A stretch of DNA of 64,000 nucleotides from Mycoplasma testudinis ATCC 43263 (GCF_000687795.1 NZ_JHXT01000003.1:24072-88071), one strand, 5' to 3'; shown: positions 35,323 to 46,739, numbered from the stretch's first letter. The notes: generated by a model from the sequence alone, not told the origin. A program made the numbers and translations.

Positions 35323-36422
35323 TGGTATGAAACCTCGCTTTCAATAATAATATCTTCGCCATACACCATCGGTTTTCAGTCTTTCAAAGCAAATGCTTGT
35401 TCTACTTCATCAATACCCAAACCACTAATTGGTGTTTTAGCTTCTTTGCCACCAAAAATTTTTGGTGCTATATCAATATGAACAGCATCAACGATTTGAT
35501 TAGCTAAAGCGCTTCAATTCAAAGTTGCACCACCTTCTAACAAAACTGAATCAATTTGTCTTTTGCCAAGTTCAAGCATTAACTCTTTTAAGTTCAGATG
35601 ATTGTTTTTATAGCCCACTACAATTAACTCACAGCCAGCATTTACATAAGGCAAATGTTTGCTCACATCTGTTTGACAAGTTGCAATGATGGTTTTAATT
35701 TGTTTAGCAGTAGTTACGACTTGTGATGTTAATGGTGTGCGTAATGAACTGTCACATATAATGCGAATCGGATTTTTGCAATTACTTAAACGACACGTTA
35801 ATAAAGGGTCATCAACTAAAACTGTATTGATTCCAACCATAATTGCTGAATAATCATGTCTTAAATGATGAACTAACTCTCTAGTTTTTTCACTTGATAT
35901 CCATTTCGATTTACCTGTTCTAGTTGCAATTTTACCATCAGCTGTCATTGCGTATTTCATTAAAACATATGGTTTTTTTTCAAGCATGAATTTTTTAAAA
36001 ATTTTGATGATATCTTGACATTCGCGTTCACAAATGCCAACGCTTGTTTGGATGTTATTTTGCTGCAATAATTTAACGCTATTCCCTGCAACTATTGGAT
36101 TAGGGTCCACTGTTCCAATAACAACTCGTGCGAACTTTGATTTAATAACCGTATTGACACAAGGTGGAGTTTTGCCTTGATGACAACAAGGTTCTAAAGT
36201 GACATACAAAGTTGCTTTTGTGATGTCTTCAGTGGCATTTTTGATTGCTTCAATTTCAGCGTGCGGCATTCCAAATTTAGTGTGGTATCCTTGACCAATA
36301 ATTTTTCCATTTTTAACGATTAGTGCGCCTACCATTGGATTAGGATTAACTCAACCACTACCTTTTCTGGCAAGTTTTATGGCCAGATTCATATATTCTG
36401 TATCGTTCAATTTATGCTCCAT
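35295..36422 (-). CDS. ribD: Bifunctional RibD: pyrimidine deaminase and reductase
   Basis: RibD deaminates the GTP cyclohydrolase product and then reduces its ribose side chain with NADPH. The 375-residue frame starts MEHKLNDTEYMNLAI. The deaminase domain has zinc motifs HAEIEAI and EPCCHQGKTPPC. The reductase domain has MKYAMTADGKIAT, AIMVGINTVLVDDPLLT and LLEGGATLN. A TGA at the N-terminal SGWVNPNP and one near the C-terminus encode Trp. It is the first gene of the operon, about 60 bases after the riboswitch terminator. Motifs are complete. Confidence 0.95.
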
Positions 36423-36481
36423 AATTTATTTGTAATATTAAATAAAATCAAGGCTTCATTAATTGATTTTGTAAATTAATT

Positions 36482-36513
36482 AAAAAACTCTGAAATGACG
36501 CATCATTTCAGAG
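36482..36513 (-). terminator. Terminator of the FMN riboswitch
   Basis: On the minus strand, 11 bp of CTCTGAAATGA/TCATTTCAGAG with a 4-base loop runs into six Ts, between the aptamer and ribD. It fits transcription attenuation when FMN is bound. A separate 9-bp hairpin (AATAAACTT/AAGTTTATT) lies between it and the aptamer. Confidence 0.88.
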
Positions 36514-36539
36514 CAAAATAAACTTAAAAAAGTTTATTC

Positions 36540-36646
36540 ATCTTCTTTCATCCAGACTTTACTGTCGGCTTTGGAGTCAAACCAAATCATGCCTTACGGC
36601 TCGTGGGCTATACCACCGGTAGGGAATTACACCCTGCCCTGAAGAT
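36540..36646 (-). promoter_or_regulatory. FMN riboswitch (RFN element)
   Basis: The minus strand carries all conserved blocks of the FMN aptamer in order: ATCTTCAGGGCAGGGTG, AATTCCCTACCGG, AGCCCACGAGC, GATTTGGT, CCAAAGCCGACAGT, AGTCTGGATGA and the closing GAAGAT that pairs with the start. It precedes the complete riboflavin operon and is followed by a terminator, so FMN should switch the operon off. Confidence 0.97.
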
Positions 36647-36663
36647 AATTATTTAATGTGATT

Positions 36664-36669
36664 ATTATA
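36664..36669 (-). promoter_or_regulatory. -10 box of the riboflavin operon
   Basis: TATAAT on the minus strand, about 18 bases before the riboswitch aptamer begins. Confidence 0.5.
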
Positions 36670-36798
36670 TTCTAAATTTCTTGTTTTGTATAAAGATAAA
36701 ATTTGATAAGAGACAATTAAGTAAATTCCTTATCCATAACAAAATAGTTTATTAAAATTAATCCATTCATTATTTATTTTAAATATAAGAGGCATCAG

Positions 36799-37071
36799 AT
36801 GGGTTTGTTGACTGAAACCGAATTAACCGAAGACGAAAATATAAACTTACCTCCCGGGTTAACAGAAATAGCAAAAGATAATTTTGTGAATGCTGCTATT
36901 CAAAGAGCTTTTGAAAAATTAAAAGTTGTAGTCATGAAATATCTTCATGATTTTACAAAACGCTGGTATATAAAAGAACAACCATACATTGCCTCTATTG
37001 ATTCCCGACCTGATTTTTATGGGGGAACTGATGTAAGAATTATTGTGAAATGCGTTCTTGATTTATGATAA
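36799..37071 (+). CDS. Hypothetical small protein
   Basis: I do not recognise this 90-residue protein. It opens with an acidic stretch (TETELTEDENINLPPG), then a helix with FVNAAIQRAFEKLKV, an aromatic-basic patch (KRWYIKEQPY), and ends in two beta-like segments and a TGA-encoded Trp right before the stop. There is no signal peptide or membrane segment. An AGAGG site precedes the ATG. It stands alone on the plus strand between the divergent riboflavin operon and the convergent P1-like adhesin. Confidence 0.6.
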
Positions 37072-37110
37072 AAATAACTATTTCGAAAGTTTGATTTACT
37101 TAGTTATTTT
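37071..37110. terminator. Bidirectional hairpin between the small gene and the P1-like gene
   Basis: AAAATAACTA pairs with TAGTTATTTT across a 20-base loop. It covers the end of both converging genes. Confidence 0.45.
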
Positions 37111-39727
37111 ATTTATTTTCAAGTTTTGCTAAAGCTTTTAAGCGTTTAAATTTAAGTGGCAATCCAACTGCTAACCCAATTATCACAATTAATACAATAA
37201 TAACAACAGGAACAACAACCATAATAATTTGTGTCGAGTTTGGAAGCGCTTGAAATCCACTTACTTGAGCTTGGTTAAATTCTGTTGAATTTTGAGATGA
37301 GATTGGAGTATATAGCCCTGTCAAGGGGTTTTTTGCTTGGGCCTGTAATGTCATTGTTTGATTAGCTTCATCATAACTAGTGACTAATAAGCGCCAGTCT
37401 GTTTCATTATTAAAATCAGGACGGTTTGGTGGAGTGAAATCAAAAAACTCACTTCGATATTGAGGATCAATAATTCGAATATTCCCGGGTTGTGTCAAAG
37501 TTATTGTTTGAATTGATTTTGTGAAAAAATCATGGTTTAGTTCTTTCGAAGTTTTAAAGCGTCCAAATCCAATGGCATTATTTCTACGATCGATGGAACT
37601 TTGTGCTGAAGTGTCAATACTTAAAGTATTGTTGCTAAAAGTTAAAGGTTTTAAATTAGTATCAGTCCCACTTTGGACATCTGCTTGTAAATTTGCGTTA
37701 GTAGTTAATACAGCATTTAAATTGGTAGCAGCAAGTTTGTTTAGGCTTTGAGGAATTAAAGAATTCCCACCAAAATTATATGTCGGTCCTGTAACTTGAC
37801 CTGCAGCACTTGCAAATGCAGTAACATTATTTGTGGGAGTATTTAAAGAAGTTAAATTTTGGTAATAAATTCCGCTTGATCATCCAGAACCTATAATTGT
37901 AGTATCACCAGATGAATGGGTATCAGCCCCTATTACAAAGCTCCCTTTAAAATCGTTTCAGGAATAATTTGCACTTCCAGAGCTTCCGTTTGTTGTTATG
38001 AAATCACCTGAACGATCGCTAAAGACAATTATTGGGGATCGGTTTGGTTGGTTATATGATCCATCAGGTTGGTACATTTTGATTAATCATGATCCAAATT
38101 GGAAATAATAAGAGCGCAATCCTGCATTGTTTCCTTCAGGATCATTAGTTTTACTATATGGAATTAAATTCCCTACATCACGAGGACTGAACCCACCAAA
38201 ATTAGCCAAAGAATACATTAATTGCATTGCATGTAAAGGTTCTGCAGAAGTTCCAGATGGAACTGTTCATGCAAAACTTGCAAGACCATTAACAAAGCCA
38301 TTAGAATTCGTCATTATTGATGTGAAATCAGTAGGATTTGTAGAAGGTTTTAAATCTTCTAAAGCTGATAGTTTAAGGTATGTTCCAAACATAGTCTGAA
38401 CGGTATAACTGTTTCCGGAAGCAGCCGCCGATGATAAAACCGAAGAAGTGACAAAATTGCTTCCTACACGGCTATTAGTTGGAGTAGGATAGCCTGCATT
38501 TCCAGTTCTAGTTGCAGGAAAAGCCGAAGAATCTTGATCAGCATTAGTTCCAATTGTAATTGTCCCGACAATACTTAAGTTATTAATTGATCCTAATGAT
38601 GGATCACTACCAGAAACTAATCCAGAAACAGCTATTCTTGGAACGTAATGAAACTGTGAATCTTGACCCATTGGGAGATTAAAAAGTTGCTGTGGTGATG
38701 AAGTGGGTGTTGGAGTACTTGTCATTCCGCTTAAAATCAAAGCGTATGGAAAACCCTCTACTGAATTACTAGCTGTTTGATTTGTAGCTAAATTAAAATT
38801 GATCCGGAACATTCCCATTGAAAGCACGTCATTATCAGTAGCAGAGTTAAAAATAGTTCCGTTACCACCAGCCATTATTAGTGTTCCGTTATCAGCGTAC
38901 ATATTTCCTAACGAAGTGATATAAACTTTTCAAGGTAAAGAAATCGCTGACGTTGATCCACTATCATAATAATTGGGGTGATTTGCTGCAGTAAATGATC
39001 CATTTGTAACTGAACCTTGACTAGTCCAAGAAGACGGATAATTTTTAATCATGTCATCTGGAGTGATGTTTGCTACATTAATAATTCCGTAAGGACTTTC
39101 TTGGTTGACAAGGTTTTCAGCTAACACAACAACAGTTCCTTGTAAAGCTACATTACTATTGATTTCAGACACATCTGGAACCGTTGTTGGATTCAAATTA
39201 GTTGGTAAAAGTAATAAATAGAAAATGTTGGGATGACTAGCATCTTGTCTTGCTTCGACAACCATTTTGTTTTCGATGCTACTTTTAAAAACGTCGTTAA
39301 CTCCAGGTGAAGTTGAAATCAAATTTCCGTTAGAATCAATTTCCCCACTAACTAAATCAGTAGGAATATTAGGATCAAAACTTCATAAAATATTTCCGAA
39401 ATAATCAGTGCGGCTAATTCCAGTTCCACTGATATTACCGTCTGCATCAGGGTTTCCAGTAAGAACTAATTGTCCACCTGTTGGTCCTGCAATGTTAAGG
39501 CTACTAAAGCTTGTGTTTTTATAGACCCGAACAGATCCGATTGGAGCTGTTGTTGCGTTAGAATGATTAATTAGTTTTAAATCTGATTGGTCATTTATTG
39601 AATTTGTAATTGATTGGTTTTTTGAAAGAGTCGTAGAGGTTCCAACTACTGTTGCAACTAAAATACTACTGGCCATAAAAGTACTGCTACCAAAATAAAG
39701 CCACTTTCGAATATTGCGTTTAATCAT
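37109..39727 (-). CDS. P1/MgpB/GapA-family cytadhesin
   Basis: An 872-residue surface protein, one frame with TGA as Trp. It has an N-terminal signal-type segment without a lipobox Cys, a large Ser/Thr/Asn/Gly-rich ectodomain, and a single membrane helix near the end (PVVIIVLIVIIGLAVGLP) with a tail of about 20 basic residues. Local matches to M. pneumoniae P1, from memory, run in the same order: YKNTSFSSL; KNYPSSW; SLGNMYADNGTLIMAGGNG; GFPYALILSGM; FHYVPRIAVSG; GTITIG; SPRDVGNLI; and the terminal helix. P1 proteins sit on the attachment organelle and bind sialylated receptors. It is much shorter than P1 (about 1630 residues). AAGGAAAAG precedes the ATG. Confidence 0.85.
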
Positions 39728-39925
39728 TTAACTTTTCCTTATCTTAATCGTCCAGTTGTGTCGATTGTATATTCTTTATAAATTATATTTTATTATCTTA
39801 TTAGTTTGTACATTATGTATAGATATATACCTAAATTTCGGTGACAAAACGAGCTATTTTGAAAAATATTTTCTAAAAATGTCTTGTTTTTAAAAATTTA
39901 TGCAAATTTTAAAACATTTTCCAAA

Positions 39926-40813
39926 TTACTTTTTGAAATGATCTTTTAAAAAATAACTCAACCCAACAAGGGCTGAATCATCACCAAATTTGTCGGGTAA
40001 TAATTTCACAAATTGGTATTGGTTTTTGTCTGTTAGTGATTGTGCCTGTTCAAAAGCTTTTTGCACGTATCACCAATTGTAATGAGCTACTGATCCGCCA
40101 ACAATAAAATGGTTGGGATTGATTATTGCCATTACAATTGCAAACATTCTTGATAAAGTTTCAATTCCTTGGTTAATGATCTTTTTTGCAACTTTATCAT
40201 TTAAATAATTATCAAATAAAGTTTTGGTTGTCCATTTTGAATCGTATTTTTTAGCTTGTTTTTCAATCCATGAACCAGCAGCGTAATACTCTAACGAACC
40301 AATTCCTAGTGGTGTCTTTGATTTATTGATTCCAATAGGGGCATGAGCAACTTCTTGTCCAAAATGGTTGTACCCAGTAAAAATCTGGTTATTTAAAATT
40401 AGTCCTGCGCCTAGGCCGGTGCTAATCGTAAAATATTGGGTAAGATCTTGTTTTGTTAGATTGTACGCGTGGTGATTGCCTAAAGCCATTACATTAGCGT
40501 CATTTTCAAAAATAATATCCTTAACAGTTGTGTTTTTTAGTAAATGTTGTTTCACATTAAAGTTTCACCAAGTTCCTGTTAGATTTGGTGAATTAAAAAC
40601 TATTCCTTTATTAAAATCACTAGGTCCTGGCATACAAATTGCCACATAATGGGCCTTTAAAGTGTTTAAACAATTAATAACTGGGGCTAATGAATCAACT
40701 GCATTCTTGGCATTAGTCTTAAATGTTCACCGTTTGATAACGGTATTTAAATGTACTACTGCTACTCTTGTATTGGTACCGCCAATATCAATAACCACAT
40801 AATTTAACTTCAT
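39926..40813 (-). CDS. ROK-family sugar kinase
   Basis: The 295-residue product belongs to the ROK family (glucokinase, fructokinase, N-acetylmannosamine kinase and relatives). The ATP motif VIDIGGTNTRVAVV is at the N-terminus. CMPGPSDFNKGIVFNSPNL and ENDANVMALG (catalytic Asp) follow, then the STGLGAGLIL phosphate loop. The zinc motif of the family (CxCGxxGC) is replaced by a Cys-free KSKTPLGIGSLE segment, so it lacks the usual structural zinc. The substrate cannot be told. It lies between the two adhesin-type genes, but a terminator separates it from the upstream one. TGA codons encode Trp. Confidence 0.8.
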
Positions 40814-40910
40814 ATTTAAAACCCCACAAACGATTATTTTTTATTAATTGAGATACATTTATTTTAATCTTTTTAAAAATACGGATGGATTTTTCCATAT
40901 AAAAGCAATA

Positions 40911-40938
40911 AAAAAATTGGCGGTCTCGCCAATTTTTT
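40911..40938 (-). terminator. Rho-independent terminator after the P110-like gene
   Basis: A 12-bp stem AAAAAATTGGCG/CGCCAATTTTTT closes a 4-base loop, 17 bases beyond the stop. The A/T-rich flanks could let it act in both directions. Confidence 0.85.
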
Positions 40939-40954
40939 ATTAATTTTTCTTGTT

Positions 40955-43366
40955 TTAAATCACACTTATTGGTTGTTTAAGTTTCATTCGAGGGTTTCAA
41001 TTGATTTGGTATTTAGCCAATTTTTCATGGAACTTGTATAAGCTTGGATCAATAACCACGCGATTGTAAGTTTTATCAAATTCACGCTTACGAATGTACG
41101 GGGTTTCTTCACGGAAACGAACCTTAAGTTGGTTGCCATTAACATTTGTAATTGAAGTCATCGATAAATTATTAGCAGTTTTTAAACTTGGAGATAAATT
41201 AACAACTGGTTCAGATTTATCTAAAACTTCTAATGGACTAAATTCTTCCATGATTCGTTCTTTGGAACGGACGGAATATTTAGCATACAGTTTTTTACCA
41301 AAGGCAAATCACAAACCGATCCCGATGGCAACAACAATTAAAACTGCTAGAGTACTAATCACCGGAATAAACCATCGTTCAACTGAAAGTTTGAAATCAT
41401 TCGAAAAGTTTAAGGAACTTGAAGTTGTAACTGCTGCCTGATTATTTAGAATGGCACTTTGATTAGTTTCTAGTGGTTGATTATTACTAACACCAGGGAC
41501 TGAAACCGTATCAAAATTAATTTCAAAGTTAATATTTCCTAAGACTGTTGAATTTAAAACTTTTACAGTAAATGGTAATTGAGCATACTTTTGATCAAAG
41601 CCAAATAAATTAAAGACGTCCATCTTAGTTTGGTCTGCTGTAGCAGGGTCTGCTAATAATGCTTGTACTTCTGAAGGAGTTTTTGAAAATAAAACTGAAC
41701 TATGATTAATGTTTGCTTTAATTTGATCTGGAGTTATTTTTTCAAATCCAGTAATTGCAGTGTTCAATAATTGAATTTGCATTGGTGCATTCAAAGGTTT
41801 GGCTGTAACATTAATGTTAAGTTGGCCGAGATTTTCGTTAGCGGTATAAGATAAATTAAAGCTATCATCCTTATTTAATTGATTTTGTTTTAATAATTGA
41901 TCATAATAACCTTGGATTATTAAAAAGTCAGAAAATGACTTAGCAATTTGGCTTTTGGCATAAACAGATGCAAACGTGTTTGATCATTTTTGAGCACTAG
42001 CGGTTTTCATTAACTTGTGATAGTCAACGTGAACAGGAACCATATTGGCGTAACCGCTATTATCGGTTGTTGTTGCCTTTTGGTTTCATTGAATTATTCC
42101 GTCGACAAAATCATCAACACTATAGAACAGATTGAATTTTTTAGTCAACGGGTTATATAGTAAATCGCTTGCTAAAAAGCCATTATTACGCATGAAATCG
42201 TTTTGGAAGGTGGCAATTGGATTTCTAAAATCAGGTGCATTTACTGGTGCATTGGATTTAAAGCCAAACAATTGTACTTGGGTTTTAGAAGCATTTAATG
42301 CGGCAACTCCAACACCCGGAACATAAGTTAAATCAGTAAACAGATTACTTTTAGGAATAATTCCTAATTGGGCAAAAAAGTCAGATTGGCTAGTATCAAA
42401 CATTCACATTCTAACCACATTATCAATTGAATCAAAGTACTGCGCATATAAAGAATTGTGTTCTGAATCAAATGTTAATGCATTCAATTGGAATGGTAAC
42501 ACAAATGAAGGTCCACCAGAAACAAATCCCTTACTATCTAATAATACTAATTCACTGCCAACGGCAGTTTTTGCTGAATTTTGGTTATTGGTATTGTAAA
42601 AATTAATTCCTAAATAAAGATTAGTTCCAATTGCATAACTATCGACAACACTAATTGAATTAAAAGCATTAGCAATTGTTTTAATGTTTTGTACGTGGTA
42701 AGAATTTTGTGATTTCACACTTGTTACAGTGATATCCAGTAAATAACTATCTGAATTAGTGGTTGACGGTTTAGCAATTGTACTGACTACAACAGCATCA
42801 TTTGTTGTTAAATCTCCTGAAGTTACATTGAAATTGGCGCCAACGCTAATGGAATTGGCTGGAACGTTAACAATTTTGGGATTATTAATAATCTTATTGT
42901 TGATTAAATCAACGCCAAACCATAAGGCTTTTCCAGTTTCATTAGAAACAATGATTCCTTGACTAATATCATTATTATTAATTAAGCTGAGGTGATTATA
43001 CCCATAATCTAAAGGAATAGCTTGAACAATCGTTGCGTATTGATCATAAACACTTAAAACGCTTTTCAAATTTAAAGTATTAGTTGTTTGATCGTATACT
43101 TCCTTATTATTTAATCGAATGAACGAACTTCCAAAGTTAAGGGTTGATCCGTTTTTATCATCCACTAAAATTGATTTAGGGCTTGCTGTTGTTGCTATTG
43201 AAGTAGCGTCTTGATTAGTTAATACGTAATTCGGATTTGCTTTTAAGGATGTTTGATCATGATTAACATTGGTAATTACAGCAGCGGTACTGCCACCAAG
43301 GATAAAAGGGATTCCTAAAGCAAACAAGCTAGATTTACGATTAATTTTAATTTTTGGGTGTTTCAT
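40955..43366 (-). CDS. Surface membrane protein, P110/P40-P90/CrmA-like by position and layout
   Basis: An 803-residue protein read with TGA as Trp. A basic N-terminus and signal-type helix (SLFALGIPFILGG) are followed by an Asn/Ser/Thr-rich ectodomain of about 650 residues. One membrane helix (WFIPVISTLAVLIVVAIGIG) and a cytoplasmic tail of some 110 residues complete it. There is no lipobox. Faint pattern matches to MgpC/P110 (an L-W-x-x-V segment after NNN-I, and a TQVQLFGF segment) suggest the partner of the P1-type adhesin, but these are weak. The ATG used follows GGGGGTAGAG; an in-frame ATG 15 bases upstream is possible. Unlike MgPa-type operons, it is not adjacent to the P1-like gene. 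Confidence 0.55.
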
Positions 43367-43654
43367 TAGCTCTACCCCCATAAGGAATTTTGTTAGTGCA
43401 CTGGACTAACTTACGCTAAAATTGTACTCAAATAAACGAACTTAAAAACACCCTATCGTGTCGTTTTTCTCCTTATTAATATATATATTAATAATAATTT
43501 TCAGGACTTTTAAGCGATAAAAATCACCTAAAAAAGTCTTCTCTCTTATAATATTGTATATAGATACATGAATTATTAATGAAATTCTCAAAAATCCATA
43601 AAATATTTAATTTTGCTATTTTGAATAGCCTTTCTTGTTACTATCAAGAAATGA

Positions 43655-44434
43655 TTACACTTTGTTTAAATCAAAAGTAAACGGTAAATTTAATAAAATT
43701 TGGTGAGCATAAATATTATTTAACTGCTGAGCTAATTTATTGTTTTCTAGCGAAAATGATCCAGCCGCATCAAAAATTTGGTTAACTGGAAGATGATAAT
43801 CGTTTGTTGAAATTAAGAAAATATTATCAACTAGACTTGTAATGTGACTCCGAGTATCAGCATCAATATCAGCAATCCCATTTGGACCTTTATCTAATTG
43901 TTTAACAATATTAACTAAAATTACCGAATCATTCATAAGCTTATATTGTTCAATTAAAAACCCAAGATGCTCTTTACTTATTTGATTAATTTGGTCCTTT
44001 GTTTTATTTTTAATAACGGCTTCTGGTAAGTTTACATCATTAGGGCTTGGTAAGATTTGCTGATATTTAAAATCATTATACAAGGTACTATATGCTTTAA
44101 TTAAAGCATCATCGTTTTTGTTTTTATTGTCAGTTGTAATAATCGCATTGATTTTAGTTTCATATGCAAACATGTCATTAGTACGTTTTTTGAAAATATC
44201 TAAAAGGATTTGTTTAGACTTATTTTCGTTAGCATTCGCATCTAAAACTTGATTTAAATCTGAATTGTAATCTTTGAAGTATGCCATTATTCTAGCATCT
44301 TGACCACTTATTACAGGTGAAACATCTTTAAAATCTGTATTTGCACAAGCGCTAATAACAGTAGGAATAATAATTGATGCAGCGCCGAAACCAAAGATTA
44401 CTGAGCAAAACTTGAATTTTAGATTCTTTAACAT
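43655..44434 (-). CDS. Putative surface lipoprotein
   Basis: A 259-residue protein with a lipoprotein signal: basic start, hydrophobic run, and the lipobox TVISAC with Cys near residue 30, to be processed by LspA, which is encoded in this window. The mature part is Asn/Asp/Lys-rich and mainly helical, with no recognised domain. An in-frame ATG 12 bases upstream is an alternative start; neither has a ribosome-binding site. Two weak stem-loops follow the stop. A surface or structural role is likely, but the function is unknown. Confidence 0.7.
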   Translation of the reverse strand: MLKNLKFKFCSVIFGFGAASIIIPTVISACANTDFKDVSPVISGQDARIMAYFKDYNSDLNQVLDANANENKSKQILLDIFKKRTNDMFAYETKINAIITTDNKNKNDDALIKAYSTLYNDFKYQQILPSPNDVNLPEAVIKNKTKDQINQISKEHLGFLIEQYKLMNDSVILVNIVKQLDKGPNGIADIDADTRSHITSLVDNIFLISTNDYHLPVNQIFDAAGSFSLENNKLAQQLNNIYAHQILLNLPFTFDLNKV

Positions 44435-44558
44435 AATAAAAACCATTAATTAATGATTAAATTATACATCCTAATAAAATTTTAAACTGGAGTCACAGTT
44501 ATTAAAATTTGCTTTATGGTGGATTATTTTTTTATTAGAATTCAATTATTAAATAACA

Positions 44559-44598
44559 AAGCATTCATTTATTCATGTTTGGGAACAAATGAATGCTT
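44559..44598 (-). terminator. Hairpin downstream of tRNA-Arg
   Basis: AAGCATTCATTT pairs with AAATGAATGCTT (12 bp) around a 16-base loop; T-rich sequence follows on the minus strand. Confidence 0.55.
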
Positions 44599-44636
44599 AA
44601 TTTAATAAATACTTTTTTTGTAAAGTTAAATTTTAA

Positions 44637-44713
44637 TGGCGTCACCAACAGGAATTGAACCTGCAACCTTCAGTTCCGGAAACTGATGCTCTATCCGATT
44701 GCGCTATGGTGAC
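44637..44713 (-). tRNA. tRNA-Arg (anticodon CCG)
   Basis: A 77-base cloverleaf on the complement: acceptor GTCACCA/TGGTGAC, anticodon stem TCAGT/ACTGA with loop TTCCGGA giving anticodon CCG (reads CGG), T arm GCAGG/CCTGT (one G-U pair) and encoded CCA. CGG codons are seen in several genes here, for example pfkA. Confidence 0.95.
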
Positions 44714-44855
44714 ATAAACCGAAAAATTATAACACAGCAATTTTAATTCTTGATATCATCTCAAGCAGATTTCAAATTTAAAATTATGATTTTAAAAAAT
44801 ACATAACGGACATATTATGGGAAAATTAATATCATTTAATTTCGGGGTTTAACAA

Positions 44856-45590
44856 ATGGAAAATAAAACAAAACAACTAATTATAGGCCACCGCGGGTAT
44901 CGTCAAAAATATCCCGAAAATACGGCCTTAGCTTTTGAACAAGCAGTTGCAGCAAAATTTGACGGAGTTGAATTAGACTTGCAATTAACAAAAGATAATC
45001 ACATTGTAATAATCCACGATGATAACACCCAACGAGTTACCGGAATTAAAAAAAGTGTCAATCAAAGTAATTTAAAAGACCTTAAAAAACTTAATTATGC
45101 TGCTTTTTTTAAAAAGGAAATGCCAAAACAAACAATTTTGACTCTCGAAGAATTCTTAGATGCTTATCTTAATAAATTTACTTTAATAAATCTCGAACTA
45201 AAAAATGAGTCTGCTAATCTAGAAACATATGTTAAAGTTTTTAGTAAAATTATAAGTCGCTTCGAACCTTTAATTTATACAAAGGTTATTATCAGTTCAT
45301 TTGATTTAAATTTATTAAAATTGACTTACCAGTTCAACAAAAAATTTAAATATGCTTATTTATTTAAAAAACACCGGGAAATGATAAATTATTTTAAAAA
45401 TCACGAATTAGACTTTTGTGAATACTTTCATGTTAAATCCAATACTTTTTATTTACATTTAACAAACTATTTAAAAATAGATAAAAAATGGGGTCTTTGA
45501 ACAATAAAAACTAAAAAAACTTATCTCAAAGGCACTAAATATAATCAAATTTATGCCCAAATTTGTGATGCTTATTTAAAAGATAAATAA
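44856..45590 (+). CDS. glpQ: Glycerophosphodiester phosphodiesterase
   Basis: GlpQ-type enzymes split glycerophosphodiesters from degraded phospholipids into glycerol 3-phosphate and an alcohol. The 244-residue product has the family start GHRGYRQKYPENT, the metal site VELDLQLTKDNHIVIIHDD and LNLELKN-type core (INLELKNES). In M. pneumoniae the homolog links lipid use to hydrogen peroxide production by GlpO and to virulence; glpO is not in this window. The C-terminal part is shortened or diverged. TGA encodes one Trp. The gene is preceded by TTTCGGGG-type sequence rather than a strong ribosome-binding site. Confidence 0.88.
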
Positions 45591-45671
45591 GACTTATAAG
45601 AAGCAACGAAATGATTAATATATAATAAGACATTAATTTTATTAAATCTTTTATGAAAGAGCATGGTATTA

Positions 45672-46718
45672 ATGACAATTCAAACCGGATTAGCTAAAGT
45701 TCACCAAGACTCAACGCAAATTTCTAAAAAACCAGTTGCTTTAATTATTCTAGCAGCGATTTTGTTAGCCCAATGAACAATTTCATTTGTTATTGTGATG
45801 CTTGTGTATTTCGGCTATCAAGCTACTTCAATTTCACTTGAGGGAGTAAAAAATTATTATTTTATTTACGACCTTTCAAACAATAGTGTGACTTTAAATC
45901 CTTTAGGAATCTTTCTTATTTTAATTATTGTTTTAGCAATCCTTACTTTGCCGTGATTCATTTTTTTAAGTACGAATCAAAAATTTTATAACAAGCATTT
46001 AATCACTTACGTTCCGCCCCACAAAAGTGTTGCCTTAAAAATTGCAAATACTTTTGGAATGATTTATTGGGTTTGCTTTATGGGTTTATTCTTATTTAGC
46101 ATTTTGTACAATACTCCTGCTGTAATTTTAGATAGTAATGGTAATCCAACCGGATTTAGCGGGCCTGCTTTTGCTGCTTCAGAATATACTTGAATTAAGG
46201 CGCTTGCCACTTTATTCTTAATTTTAGTGTTTGTTTATTTAATCGGTGTTTCATTTCTTGCAACAGGATTACAAAAAACTAAAATTGAACAAAAATTATT
46301 GAATCGCTATGTAATGCTTAAAGATCGAAAAACTGTTTTAAATAAGCCAGTGGTAGTTGCTTCAGAATTGATTAATCATCCCGATGACGTCAATTTTGAT
46401 ATCGAACCACTTAAAGCAAAACAAGAAACAGAAACTGTAAAAGAAGCAGCAAAAAAAACAAAACAAAAAAACAACCAACCAAAAGATGAAGATAAGAAAA
46501 AAGTAATTGTTCAAACTTCCCAAGAAAACTTAACTAAAAGTTTGTTGCCTCCAATAGACGTATCAAAAGATACTTTCGACAGCAAAGACAAAGATACTAA
46601 AAAAGAAGTTCTATCAGTTAAACCAGTTAAAACCGTAGAACAGGCTTTAAAAGAATTGCAAGCTATTGAAGAAAAAAGATCTGCAATTCCATTTTCTTCT
46701 TTAAGTGATCAAAAATAA
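45672..46718 (+). CDS. Membrane protein with charged cytoplasmic tail, unknown function
   Basis: I do not recognise this 348-residue protein. Four membrane segments are visible in the first 205 residues (ALIILAAILLAQW, LGIFLILIIVLAILTLPWF, IYWVCFMGLFLFSIL, ALATLFLILVFVYLIG). A tail of about 140 residues follows, very rich in Lys and Glu, with likely coiled-coil near the end (VEQALKELQAIEEKR). The fold is reminiscent of small four-helix membrane proteins in mycoplasmas, but no motif gives a function. AAAGAG precedes the ATG. uvrC begins 22 bases later and may be co-transcribed. Confidence 0.6.
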
Positions 46719-46739
46719 CTAACAAAAAAGTGTTAATTA

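Noticed and set aside
38127..38399. Plus-strand open frame opposite the P1-like gene
   Set aside because: The minus-strand frame carries ordered P1 motifs; the plus frame has no recognisable feature.
41094..41441. Plus-strand open frame opposite the P110-like gene
   Set aside because: It overlaps the membrane anchor and tail of the minus-strand gene, which has a coherent topology; the plus frame has no ribosome-binding site or motif.
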